Shown here one piece after another: positions 1 to 10,551 of a DNA stretch of 64,000 bases. The stretch comes from Coprinellus micaceus (taxonomy: Eukaryota > Basidiomycota > Agaricomycetes > Agaricales > Psathyrellaceae): positions 2,232,001-2,296,000 of the forward strand of contig OX596341.1 of NCBI GenBank assembly GCA_951394405.1. The letters run 5' to 3'. The notes beneath the pieces are model-generated. The model was given only the letters and a program-made list of their open reading frames with translations. It was not told the origin of the DNA and made no database searches. Both the position numbers and the translations under genes were made by a program. Every line of letters begins with the position of its first letter. Positions within the stretch are counted from its first letter, which is position 1.

Positions 1-76
1 GAGGGCGTCCTCAAACGCACCGGTTCTTGATATCTACGCCCCTACTGTTACTGTGGAGGCCCATCGTGTCGATTTG

Positions 77-874
77 TCACAGCATCACCGTATCTCGTTC
101 TTTCTTTGCATTTTCCAAAAGCGACAGGATATCGGCATTGCCCCCTTCTTGAGCCGGCTCCGTGGTCGTCTTCCCTTCTCTATCCACCAGCTCTAAATCT
201 GCCTGCTCGGGACCCGCGAGCAGGATCCTGACTACCTCCTTGTTCCCCTCCTCCACCGCCACATGCAAAGGTAAATACGGGAAATACCCTCTCCCAGGAT
301 CATTCACATCCGCTCCCCTTTCCAAGAGATATTTGACATTGGCCTCCCTCCCGTGGCAAGCGGCGATAGCCAAAGCCTTCGAGCCTTTCATCCGTGCTCC
401 TTGCTTAAACAAGAGCTCCACAACTTCCGACGACTCGTACGCGGAGGCGGCTAATGCGAGGGGCGGAGTGCCGGAAATACTATCTTCCAGGCCATTCGGG
501 TTGGAACCGAGAGACAACAAGTGCTCGATGAAGACCTTGGGTGTAGCCGCCGAGACGGCCAGCCCGAGAAGTGTTCCCCTCCAATGGGACTCGAGATGGT
601 CGGTCAGAATGGACGAGTACTTGGCGTAAACAATATCGAATATTTCGAGGTCCCCACTATCCGCGAGGTCGAAGAAGACCATGGAGTCGAGTTTAGGTGT
701 ATCATACGTCGAGAGCAGCCAGCGGACGATTTCAGTTGCCTTGTTACGAATCGCGGCACTCAGCAAGTCGGACATGAGCTGTTTGTCGACCGCTAGTGAT
801 GAGTCGGACAGGACGGTTTTCAGGGCGAGTAGGTCGGCCCTCTCACAAGCGTCAAGTGCTTTCTGTTGGGACAT
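77..874 (-). CDS. Ankyrin-repeat protein, 265 aa
   Basis: Single-exon gene of 265 residues starting at the ATG at 874. The C-terminal half carries ankyrin repeats: the pattern LLxxGAxxNG...TPLALAA, then VKYLLERGADVND...LPLHVAVEEGNKEVVRILL, is the classic helix-loop-helix repeat with a beta-hairpin. The N-terminal 90 residues look like degenerate ankyrin or helical repeats. No catalytic domain, signal peptide or membrane segment is visible, so a protein-binding scaffold is the likely role. Partner unknown. Two broken relatives lie nearby, an N-terminal piece at 972-1253 on the same strand and a C-terminal piece at 6741-7028 on the opposite strand, so this is the intact member of a local duplicated family. 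Confidence 0.75.
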   Translation of the reverse strand: MSQQKALDACERADLLALKTVLSDSSLAVDKQLMSDLLSAAIRNKATEIVRWLLSTYDTPKLDSMVFFDLADSGDLEIFDIVYAKYSSILTDHLESHWRGTLLGLAVSAATPKVFIEHLLSLGSNPNGLEDSISGTPPLALAASAYESSEVVELLFKQGARMKGSKALAIAACHGREANVKYLLERGADVNDPGRGYFPYLPLHVAVEEGNKEVVRILLAGPEQADLELVDREGKTTTEPAQEGGNADILSLLENAKKERDTVML

Positions 875-971
875 GGGGCGTTGAATGGGCTTTCGTTTTC
901 GTTTGAGTGTCTTCGCGGCCTTTGATGTAAGTTTATGGCGTCACGGTGTTCCGAATCGTTGGACGGGCGAG

Positions 972-1253
972 TCATTGATCATGTCTCAGTAGGTTCACAC
1001 ACTCGGTACAAAGTCGAAGAGCTCGCCATTTTCTTCTCCCAACAGCGGCCATGAAAACCTCTTTCCCCAGCGCAACAGAGGGAAAAGTCAAGAGCAAATA
1101 TTTTGCGATTTGGACTTGTTCGCCCCTCTCTGCGACCCGCAACCAGTTGGAAACAATGTGGTCGCTGACGGGGGGCGGGGAGCCAGACAAAATGGCAGCC
1201 AACGTGGTTGTGTCGCCGCTGGCACACGCTTCGAGGGTTTGTCGGTGTGACAT
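972..1253 (-). pseudogene. N-terminal fragment of an ankyrin-gene paralogue
   Basis: The reading frame starts MSHRQTLEACASGD and runs in parallel with the first ~90 residues of the intact ankyrin gene just downstream (MSQQKALDACERAD; spacing LLLTFP versus LLSTYD). It then hits a stop after about 93 residues, without any ankyrin repeats. It sits head-to-tail with the intact gene, only about 100 bases from it. I read it as a truncated tandem copy. A short expressed protein cannot be excluded. Confidence 0.5.
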
Positions 1254-1978
1254 GGTTGGGGGAGGAGTTGGGACAAGTTGGACAATGCTTGTTACCAATC
1301 AGCCTTGCGACCGTATCCGAGGTGGGCACTTTGTGGGCGCTTCGTATACGGGATTGTGGGCGCTTAGCTTCCAAATTATCAGCCAGGGGAGCAATAAATG
1401 GGTGGAATACAGGATTATTTGCGGGGATGCGACTGTTGTATGACAGGATTTTTCCGGCGCAGTTGACTTGAACAAAAGCAAAACAGACGCATGGCGGGGG
1501 TGAAGCTTGAATCCTTGGAGCCATAGGAGAAGATTTTCCCATATAGTGTTCTTGGTATTTCGGTTTCGGTTTAAGTCTTTGGTGCAGTAGCGTTTTCTTG
1601 TAGCATAGGCTACATTCGTGATCCAACGAGAGGCCCGGTCGTATGGTTCAACGGATGTCTGTCGCAAATTTGAGCGGATAAAGCACTTATCTGCGTCATT
1701 TAAGCTGTATACCTGCTCAGAACCTGCCAACACAAAGGTTCTGCAAGCCGATATCCACCATGAGGTTTTGGGAGGCACGATATGCCCTGAAATTGGCGGG
1801 TAAGGAACCAGCGGGTGGCATTTAAGTTGCCGGTGGCGGCGGAGTGATCGCCGCATTTATCACGTGTAAGGGAGTCGAGAGGGGAGTTCAGTCGTTCAGC
1901 GGAGGTTTCATCCCTCCAGGATCCATATAATCTCCTCTTTCCTTGTATCTCTACCTTTCTGTACTTGTATTCAATATC
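1254..1978. other. Intergenic, promoter side of Lon
   Basis: No convincing gene. The stretch holds one copy of the intergenic 9-mer GGGCGCTTA (1358-1366) with a near copy GGGCGCTTC some 20 bases before it, and the upstream region of the Lon gene. A pyrimidine-rich tract (about 1915-1965) precedes the Lon ATG. Confidence 0.5.
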
Positions 1979-4900
1979 ATGACCACCACACGACTCCCCA
2001 TCCTCGCACTACCCCATCCTCTGGTCCTGCTACCCTCAGCACGGGCGACGGTCCCCGTGTCCAGGTCACTCGCCGAACAGCTCCTATCTCTCATCGACGA
2101 GAGCGACACCCTTCCCGTCGTCGCAGCGATCCCAACACCGTCCGACGGTGCCCTAGGAGAATGGGGCACGGCCTCGCGTGTTCTCCGTCTCGCGCGGCCG
2201 CCAACCTCTACCAAGTCCTACGTGGTGTCGCTCCAGGGAATCACACGAATCAAGCGCAAGGGGTCTGGGAACGCGGAAGCGCTCGCTCTGGAGGACGTCG
2301 AATACCCGGCGCCAGACAAGATACCCCCGTCGAAGGAGAACATCGAGCGCTTCAAGCAGGCCGCTGGGCGGCTCCTCGAGCGTCTCAGCCGGGACTCGGT
2401 CCAGGTCAGCCGGAAGGAGGGGTACGCCAAGATCCTCGCTATGCTCGAGGAGGTGCAGGACGCTCGTACCCCATGGATGGCTGATGTGCTGGTCGGGACG
2501 ATTAACGCAGAGTACGAGGATCGAATGGGTGAGTACTCTGTCTGTTCGTGGAACTGGTCTAACCATTTGTAGCCATCCTGAGCACCCCCGATGCTGACGC
2601 CCGCCTCCAAACCGCCACTGCGATCTTCCTCAAACAAGCCTCGATCTCCGAGGTCTCGCGCAAGATCGCCAGTGCCGTTGACGAAAGCTTATCCAAGCAG
2701 CAGAAGGAGTTCTTCCTCCGCCAACAGCTCCAGGCCATTCAGCGCGAGCTCCAGACCTTACAGCGTTCCAATGGCGGCGAGATGGTATCGAGTGACAAGT
2801 CATCAGGCACAGGGAGCGAGCTTGACGATGATGAACAGGCGGAGGCAGACGACCTCGCGGACCTCAGGCGCCGCATCGAGGCTATGGCGGTAGGAAGTGA
2901 GGAGCGCAAGATGGCCGTGCGCGAGTGGAGGAGGCTCAAGAGGATCCCACAGGGAAGCGTGGAGAATGGTGTTATCAGGACATACGTGGGCCTTTTTTCT
3001 GAATTTATCGTCCTCGATGTTAATCGAATTGCAGTTGGAATGGCTAACCTCGGTTCCATGGCCAAACTCTTCGCCACTTCCCTCGTCTCCATCTACCGCT
3101 TCCCTAACCTCCTCATCCTCGTCAACATCTCTAAGTACTGCCATCGACTTGAAGAACAAGAGTTTCCTCACGAACGCAAGGGCACAGCTTGACGCAGATC
3201 ACTTTGGTCTGGAGAAGGTCAAGAAGAGGCTGATTGAATATCTTGCAGTCGTGAGGCTGAAGGAGATGAACGCGGAGAGGGAGCGTTCGGCGGAGGAGAA
3301 GCAGGTGGTTGAAGAGACGAAGAAAGAGGTGGGAAAGGCTGGAACCAAAGACCTGGTTTTGTACGAGAAGCAATCGCCCAGGATCCCTGCGTCACCCTCC
3401 CTCCCTGTGATTAAACGTAAGAAACCCATCCGCGGCCCTATCCTACTGTACGTCCTCTATCTCGTTCCCCCAAATCTATACTCATCTCCGTGACCCAGCT
3501 TCGTTGGTCCCCCTGGCACGGGAAAGACCTCCCTTGGGCAATCCATCGCCAAGTCGCTAAACCGGCCGTTCCAGCGCATATCCCTCGGTGGCGTGCGCGA
3601 CGAGGCGGAGATCCGGGGTCACAGGCGCACGTACGTTGCCAGCGGCCCGGGTTTGATTGTGCAAGCCCTGCGAAAGGCAGGACGTCCGGATCCTGTGATT
3701 CTGCTGGACGAGATCGACAAGATTGGGCAGAGCAACTTCCACGGGGACCCTGGGGCGGCCTTGCTCGAGGTCTTGGACCCAGAGCAGAATTGGTGTTTCA
3801 ACGACCACTACGTCAACGTCCCAATCGACCTCTCGCAGGTCCTTTTTATCTGCACGGCCAACTCCCTCGAAACCATATCCACCCCGCTCCTCGACCGTTG
3901 CGAGCTCGTTCAGCTCAGTGGTTATACATACGATGAGAAACTCCACATCGCGCGCCGATTCCTCCTCCCCAAGCAGCTCACCGCGAATGGCCTTGAGCCG
4001 GAGCATGTGGAGATCAGCGAGGAGGCCATGCTAGATATTGCGACGCGATATACGAGGGAAGCAGGCGTGCGGAGCCTGGAAAGAGCAGTGGGCGCGGTGG
4101 TGAGGTATAAGGCGGTGGAGTGGGCGGAGTATTTGGATCAGGGGGGTGATGAGAAGGTTATCTTCCAGTCGGAGCCGACACAAGAGGAGACTGGCCTCCC
4201 CATAACTTCCACCTCGTCTCCGACGTACCATCGAACAGTTCTGGATTCCGACCTCGAACAGATTCTCGGCATTTCGCGGTACGACGAGTCGGAGATGGAG
4301 CGCGAGCCCCGTCGGGGTCTGGTATACGGCCTCGTAGTCACCGGTTCAGGAGAGGGAGGTGTTATGCCAGTGGAGAGCATTGCAGTTCCCGGAACGGGCA
4401 AGCTGAAGCTTACCGGGAGCCTTGGGGATGTGATCAAGGAGAGCGGGGAGCTGGCCCTGAGTTGGGTGAAGAGGCACGCCTGGGAGCTCGGGATGGTTGA
4501 CGGGCCGATGGACGACGTCTTGAGGGTCGGGAGAGGCATTGGTATTGGAGATCGAGATGCTGGTGTGGATGTACACCTTCATTTACCTGCCGGAGCGCAG
4601 AAGAAGGATGGACCGAGTGCGGGTGTTGCGATGGTGAGTTGGCTCTCTACGTTCTGTGTTGTCCGAGTGGCCGGGGTTCGTGATCCAAATTGACGACTCT
4701 CCTTTTGCAGACATGTGCCCTCGTCTCCCTTCTCACCGGCGCCTGCGTCCCCTCCGACATCGCCATGACCGGCGAAATCACCCTTCGCGGACGCGTAACG
4801 GCCGTTGGTGGTATCAAGGAGAAAGTCTTGGGTGCCCACCGCGCACATATCCACAAAGTCATTTTGCCCTATGCGAACAGGAAGGACGTAGAACACGACG

Positions 4901-5055
4901 TGCCGATGGAGATTAGGAGGGAGATGGAGTTCGTGTATGCGAGGACCGTAAGAGATGCGCTTGACGCAGCGTTTGGGAAGGGTGTCCTGGGGTGGAGGAG
5001 CGAGGTTCCAGGAGGGGTGCCAGTTAGGCATGTGTTGATTGAAAGCAGGTTGTAG
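1979..5055 (+). CDS. LONP2: Peroxisomal ATP-dependent Lon protease
   Basis: Five exons: 1979-2528, 2573-2985, 3035-3447, 3499-4633, 4711-5055; 951 residues. Order: N-terminal substrate-binding LON domain (~1-200), coiled linker ([14 protein letters not shown]), AAA+ module with Walker A GPPGTGKT at ~462 and Walker [10 protein letters not shown], then the Lon protease domain. The serine-lysine dyad is visible: Ser832 in DGPSAGVAM and Lys875 in GGIKEKV, 43 residues apart as in bacterial Lon. The protein ends in -SRL, a type-1 peroxisomal targeting signal, and has no mitochondrial presequence, so it should act in the peroxisome matrix, degrading damaged or unassembled proteins and helping peroxisome quality control. 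A serine-rich insert (~330-350) follows the LEWLTSVPW motif and is unusual, but it stays in frame. Confidence 0.95.
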
Positions 5056-5476
5056 GGGATCACCGAATGGTGGGAGTGGTGAGGATATATGGGTGTGTAT
5101 CCTGCCCTGTTGGAACTTATTCTTATGATTTTTCTTATCTCCTGGGATTCAAACTTCAAGCATAGTTTTCGAACTCATTCGCAATGGTCCTGGCCACGCG
5201 CAAGCACGATGACAATTCACATGGCGGTTTTGTACCAATCTTGTATCATTAATGTACTACTGAATCCAACGACGTGTGTATCCGCAGCCCCTGAACCGTC
5301 GTGCACACGCGGTGCGACTGGTGAAACAGTACTTAGAGGGCGGTAAGTTTTGATCTGCATTCACTGTCGGACGATTGACTTTCACTCAGCGCCTTCCCCC
5401 CTTGAAATGCAACCCGAGACCAATTCTCGCCCACCAACCCTTCTAGGCGAGGATGAGCGGAGTTGCCGTCCCTAGG
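5056..5476. other. Intergenic 3' of Lon
   Basis: No gene seen. Contains the Lon 3' end and about 400 bases of unremarkable sequence up to the insertion site of the inverted-repeat element; the last bases before it read CACACA (5477-5482). Confidence 0.5.
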
Positions 5477-5482
5477 CACACA

Positions 5483-5865
5483 TATGGCGGGCCGTTTGGG
5501 GAAAAAGTCAACGCGCAACTAATATTCATTTTGCGCTACTTTTTACCCTATTTCGCACCAAATCGCGCAATTCTAAAGGCCCTTTGGATTTGCGCAACTT
5601 CGTGGCATCCGCGCAAAAATTGGAGACGAGGAGCGCAACTTTTGAGTTCACAGCGCAACTTTCTGATTCCGCGCGCAACTCTTTTGATGAGGAGCGCAAC
5701 TATTCCGGATGGGCGCAACACTTCATAAGGGGCGACTATGGAATAAGATATAACGTTATATGGGCTTTGGAGGCCATGCAGGTCCTTCAGTGTGACCCTG
5801 TAACCCAGGAGGCCGACGAGGAGGTCGATGTATGTACAACCATCTAATCTAATCTCAGATCTTGT
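5483..5865 (+). repeat. Left arm of inverted-repeat element 1
   Basis: About 383 bases, matched in reverse complement by 6240-6618. Outer part nearly identical to its partner; a handful of substitutions and short gaps accumulate toward the inner end (for example around CTAATCTAATCT). GCGCAA motif repeated throughout. Confidence 0.8.
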
Positions 5866-6239
5866 ATGATCGATCCTGTCTTTGGACCCGCTGCCCTTGC
5901 TTGGGCATGTCCCTCGCCACAGGTATGATTTGCAAAAGTCTAACAGCCTCAAATACAATTGCCTACATTAGGAACACCAGTAGTCAGTTCCATCCCAGCT
6001 ATAGCCCTCACCCAGGCGACTGCCTTGCCCGGGATGTTCACCGAGCAGGTGCCGGCCGTGTGGTCTGCACACCTTTCATCCGGTACTAGGGTATGGATAG
6101 GACAGGCTGTGGGGCCCCAATAATGTGTGCCAATGTAGACTTCATTATTCCAGTTCCATTTTGTCCTGCAGAGTGCCCCATGACATAACTACTCCAGCTT
6201 AGCGCCGAACGACACCGAGGGCGTTCAGAAGTAAGTCAG

Positions 6240-6618
6240 ATAAGATCAGAGATTAGATTAGATGGTTATCCGCCGATCTCCTCCTCGACCTCCTGAGTGA
6301 CAGGGTCATAGTGAAGGACCTACATGGCCTCCAAAGCTTATATAACATTATATCTCATTTCATAGTCGCCCCTTACGAAGTGTTGCGCCCATCCGGAATA
6401 GTTGCGCTCCTCATCAAAAGAGTTGCGCGCGGAATCAGAAAGTTGCGCTGTGAACTCAAAAGTTGCGCTCCTCGTCTCCAATTTTTGCGCGGATGCCACG
6501 AAGTTGCGCAAATCCAAAGGGCCTTTAGAATTGCGCGATTTGGTGCGAAATAGGGTAAAAAGTAGCGCAAAATGAATATTAGTTGCGCGTTGACTTTTTC
6601 CCCAAACGGCCCGCCATA
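6240..6618 (-). repeat. Right arm of inverted-repeat element 1
   Basis: About 379 bases, the reverse complement of 5483-5865, with TTGCGC in place of GCGCAA. Inner boundary is approximate, near GATTAGATTAGATGG. Confidence 0.8.
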
Positions 6619-6740
6619 CACACACCCTGCCAGCCACCCATTGGCATTGTAGGCACCCACTAGGCGCGTGGGTGGACTATTGATGCAAATCCGAGAGTCG
6701 GTCAGAAGCGCCCCAGTGCTTTACGTACAGCTAAGCTCAG

Positions 6741-7028
6741 TTGGTGTCCTTGGGCCGTGCCAATGTCAAATATCCCTTGGAAAGAGGAGCGAACGTGAAT
6801 GACCCTGGCAGAGTGTATTTCCCGTATTTGCCTTTGCATGTCGCGGTGGATAAAGGGGATAAGGAGATGGTCAGCGTCCTGTTTGCGGGTCCCGAGCGGG
6901 CCAACTTGGAGCTGGCGGATAGAGATGGGAAGACAGCTATGGAACTTGCTCGAGAGGGAGGCAATGCTGAGGTACTGTCGCTGTTGGAGGGTGTTGGGGG
7001 GTTGGGCAGATATGACGGCGCGATCTGA
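6741..7028 (+). pseudogene. C-terminal fragment of an ankyrin-gene paralogue
   Basis: From about 6751 the frame reads ANVKYPLERGANVNDPGR, then YFPYLPLHVAVDKGDKE, then DGKTAMELAREGGNAEVL. This aligns residue for residue with the last ~80 residues of the ankyrin protein at 77-874, but on the opposite strand. The conserved Leu of KYLLERGA is Pro here and nothing resembling the N-terminal part lies upstream. The putative start MVSLG is not homologous. It lies about 120 bases beyond the end of inverted-repeat element 1. A dead, truncated copy is the simplest reading. Confidence 0.65.
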
Positions 7029-7346
7029 TTGCCGGGCTGGCTAATAGAGAAAGGGGGTTTACAGAGATTCTGGAGCATGTAGAAGCGCAGGGTTGACGGA
7101 GGTTGGGCGGTGGTTCTTGGGTTGTAACAGTCGTCGCATATTAAGAACCAGACCATCTCATGGGTCATAACGGAACTACGTATGTACGTTCGCGAAATTT
7201 GCAAAGTCCCTCAATCCGAGCGCCTGAGTGTAGTAGGTATATCGACTTTGTACTTGTCCACCGTCTTGGACCATTGCTTTTTCACTCGCTGCTGTGCGGC
7301 GAGCAAGCGTTTGGAATCCAGTTGTGGTCCTTGGCTTCCGAGTGGC
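7029..7346. other. Intergenic
   Basis: Nothing recognisable apart from decaying sequence 3' of the ankyrin fragment. Confidence 0.4.
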
Positions 7347-8026
7347 TTAGAGACGCTCAATCAGACACTAGGGTACGGGAATATACATAAAATATTATCA
7401 AACATACCTTCAGCTCACCACCCGTCCCCGGTCCCGGCGTGATCTTGGCGCCCCTCTAGGCAGGGCGCGTCAAATAAGATATCACAGGAGGGTCTACCGA
7501 TCCTTACCTGGTTGCAGTCATATCCGCGTGCCTTTCTGCAAGCCGAGTTTTGCTCTGCGGTATAGCTACCCACACCGGGTGTTTGCGTCGTGGCCTGCTT
7601 CCGGTGGGATTTCATCGTCTCGCTTCGGAAGCCGAAGTCGTTTTTACCCTTAGGGCGTTGCGATTTCCTACCAGCCCGAGATGAAGGCGGGGCTCGAGCT
7701 TCGAAGAGTCTGTCGGTCAACTCGTCGAGGAGCTCTCGGGTTGTAAAATCTTCCAGATCTGTTCCATCGCCTGACCGGGCGTCGAAGTCCACGAAGTTGT
7801 CGATGACATCACGGGCGTCTATGGTATCCCACGCGTCATACCCGCGCTCGACGAGGTCCTCGTCCCATTCGCGGGCTTCGAGGGTGTCTTCGTCCTAATG
7901 ATTCCAAAGGAATGTCAACGGAGCTTGAAATAATGGGAGGGAATTTGGGCCACAGACATAGGGGGAGCTCGCTCTGGCTAGCAAGGCCAGAGAAAAGAGA
8001 GTGAAAGGGATAAGCTTAAGCTGCAT
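7347..8026 (-). CDS. Small secreted protein with acidic/Arg 'ARE-RD' repeats
   Basis: Predicted exons (minus strand): 7958-8026, 7508-7894, 7408-7455, 7347-7367, giving 174 residues. The first exon is a signal peptide (MQLKLIPFTLFSLALLARAS). The mature part opens with EAREWDEDLVERGYDAWDTI and continues DARD, the LxARD/ERxYD style common in small secreted proteins of mushrooms, followed by a basic stretch (SRAGRKSQRPKGK). The first intron (7895-7957) has a usable GT donor and an ATTAG acceptor. The second has a perfect GTAAGG donor; the third is only 40 nt, so the last 23 residues are uncertain. No enzymatic motif. Likely exported or cell-wall associated; function unknown. Confidence 0.5.
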
Positions 8027-9211
8027 AGCTAGTGAACGGATTAACGAGAGATTGAAAATGGGATGGAGAAGTCCCGATTCTCCCCTTAATTTATAGGCCT
8101 TGTATCCATGATATTTGTCCACACCGTAGTGCACACACAAGCAACGCCTTTCTTTGAATGATCTCCGTTGAGGTGGGTCCATGGGGTATCACAAAATCAA
8201 GCGCCCGCCATGGAAATTTCAGAGGTGTATTCAACTTGATCTATATTGCCGCCTCTGAGTCCGGGCCTATGAGGCGACCGCTCAGGCGATAAGAAAGGAA
8301 CGTACACCAACTCTCTGAGGGGAGTCACAGAGAGTCGAGGTGAGTGGTACCTGATTCCGAACTGTTTGAGCCGATAGTGTATCGCCTTCAGTGGTGTCGA
8401 AAGAGCGAGATGGGGAGTAAACGTAGTGCCAAGTGGCGTAGAAACACTGGCCGGGCGTTCGCGCGATGGGCGCTTATTTCACTGAGCGCGAGATGCGAGT
8501 ACCACTCCTTTTATGAGCCTCCTCCTCCTGTCGTACATACTCTGAATATCCTATGACGCGTCCCGTTTACTGTGTACCGAACTCTTTCTGAATGGCAGTC
8601 GTCGTACGACAAGGTTAAGCCCACACGACCAGTCAAGTGGAGTCGGATCGGTGATACCCGAGAACTTCGAGGCCGTTGATGGCACTGGCAGGCGCTTGAT
8701 GGGCCCTACTGTTGCTGTCTCCCCACAACCACCCTCAACAGTTGGGCTGCCTTCTTCGTCTTCACACCAGCGGTTCATGAGGCCCGCTGGTATTTTGAGG
8801 CGAGTATCGCCTTTCAGAGAATGCCAGACTCCGACCTTGGTGGTATAAATAGCCTCCATCATCGCTGATTCGCATGTACGAGTTTGGATACCAAGCTGTG
8901 CCAACAGGCATCAGCGACGACTCGGATCCAAAACACAACTCTCGTGATGATGAAGGCATCGCCAACATCCAGAGCGCCCGAGGGAGCGCTTCTGGTTGTT
9001 GACACTCCGTCCCATTTCCAATTTCTCTTTCCTTCGACCACCCAGTCATTCATTCCTCACCATCGAAACGCTTTCTCCCTGGTAGCCTCCTTCGTTTGGA
9101 GGTCGTAATTCGTAACCGCCTCCGCCCCTCATTATCTCGGTCATCTCGCATCCAGATACACTTGCACGCCCACACATCCTCGAAAACGCCAGGGTTGCTC
9201 TATCAAGGGTC
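8027..9211. other. Intergenic (1.2 kb)
   Basis: No gene I can support. Contains the promoters of the divergent neighbours and one GGGCGCTTA copy (8468-8476). Short frames here lack homology, codon pattern or splice structure. Confidence 0.4.
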
Positions 9212-10551
9212 ATGGATCGCCACCCCAACCAGCGCCCGCGCCCAGACACGGTTTTCTCCAATGAATCAATCGACTCCATTTATCTCCAATATGGGGTTGA
9301 ACGAGATGTACACACCGACGACCATGGGCGAGGCTCCATGTACAACCTTCCTGGACACGAGGCTAGCACTGCAGCGCTCGTCACCCCTCCCTCAAATACG
9401 GGCTCTCAACAACCCCACTCGAACCTGAACGGAGCTTCACACATCCTGGCTCGGAATAACAGCGTGCGCGGACACAGAAGACAAAGTTCTATCGCCTCGT
9501 CGTTCGCGTCTACGGAAACCCTCCCTGCGTACAATAGTTCACAAGACAACCTCATCGATCCCCCGCAAGACCCATCAGACGATTCTCACCAAGCCAACGT
9601 CGACCGCAACCTCTCCCGGATCTACTCGCTATACCGACGAGACACCCGCTCACATATAAACAGCTACATCCCGCGCGTACCTCTCCAGCCCGTTATCGGA
9701 CAAGGAGTCGGCGTAGCCCACCGGCAAGGACACCACAGAAGACAAACCTCCGACTTCTCCCTAATGTCGAACGACAGCAACCTTACCCTCGTTCACTCGA
9801 ATGCTTCGCATATGGATGTAGACCTCGAGAAAGGCAAGGGTCCTCATGGCAAGAGCAAAATGGGGCTGGGATTGGGGAACGAGAGCGAGTCGACGTTTGC
9901 GGACCTAGATCCAATCAAAGGACTTCCTATGACGCCTGTGACCCCGACGCCGAAACGCGTGTTGAAGCGAACGGGGTTGTGTTGTGGGTTGTGCTGCTTC
10001 GCGACGCTCACCTTGGCGTGTATCTGTGCGGTATCGTTCATGATGCTGATGGTGAACGCGAATATGGACGGGTGGGGTCACCGGAACGTCGTGCATATGC
10101 CGTTTGGGTTCAAGAGCCCAAGGCAGACTCAGGTACGAGGAGCCAGCGGGAAGCCGACGAGCGTGCTGAGGGTGTTTCCGACCATTAGTGTGACCAAGTC
10201 ATGACAGTTGAAGGACGAGGGGTTAAGTGGGTCGACGCTAGTGTTCTAGCGCTTGGGATAGCTGGGCCCGGGTTCCCGGCTGGGGCTTTGCCTCCCGGAG
10301 CTATGCTTCCATGGGCGCCCATGGACATGAGTGCTGACTCACTCGAGCACCTTTGCGGGCTAGATCCGTCAGCATCGAAGGGCGAGCCAGGGGTGGTTGG
10401 TCATGGGCTCATAGGCGCCGGTGGTGGCGGGAGCGCTTCGGGTAACTTGGGTTCGAAGACTGTTTACAGTCTTTCGGGATATCATGGGATGACTATCTGG
10501 GCGGCTTTCAGTTCGTTTTTGGGTTCCTTTCGTTGGTTTCTTGGGTTCTAG
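9212..10551 (+). CDS. Single-span membrane protein, 427 aa
   Basis: Two exons, 9212-10132 and 10189-10551, joined by a 56-nt intron (GTACGA...CATTAG). The unspliced frame would stop at 10204, but the downstream frame is open to 10551 and Gly/Ala/Pro rich. Residues 1-250 are polar, rich in Ser, His and Asn and probably disordered (RRQSSIASSF, HRRQTSDFSL resemble phosphorylation sites). A basic patch (PKRVLKRTG) leads into one transmembrane helix at ~255-281 with four cysteines (GLCCGLCC) that could be acylated. The C-terminal ~145 residues are glycine rich. The positive-inside rule suggests a cytosolic N-terminus. I do not recognise the family. Confidence 0.75.

Larger units (their letters stand above)
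5483..6618. mobile_element. Non-autonomous long-inverted-repeat DNA element (1.14 kb)
   Basis: The two ends are reverse complements for about 380 bases, starting TATGGCGGGCC and ending GGCCCGCCATA. CACACA flanks both sides (5477-5482 and 6619-6624), consistent with a 6-bp target duplication, although the sequence is low-complexity. The 375-base centre has no convincing open frame. Each arm is studded with about ten copies of the octamer-like motif GCGCAACT spaced roughly 15-30 bases apart. The long mirrored open frames in the arms are only reflections of the inverted repeat. A transposase is absent, so movement would need one from elsewhere. The second element at 36384-37490 has the same first seven bases. 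Confidence 0.75.

Noticed and set aside
162..629. 155-codon frame on the plus strand
   Set aside because: Exact antisense of the ankyrin gene; its similarity to the frame antisense to 6741-7028 only mirrors the ankyrin duplication.
5453..5728. Identical ~80-residue frames at 5453-5728 (+) and 6373-6660 (-)
   Set aside because: They arise because the DNA is an inverted repeat; no start, domain or splice structure.
5483..6618. CRISPR-like or satellite array
   Set aside because: The GCGCAACT motifs are irregularly spaced, without constant spacers, and sit in mirrored arms; a eukaryotic inverted-repeat element fits better.
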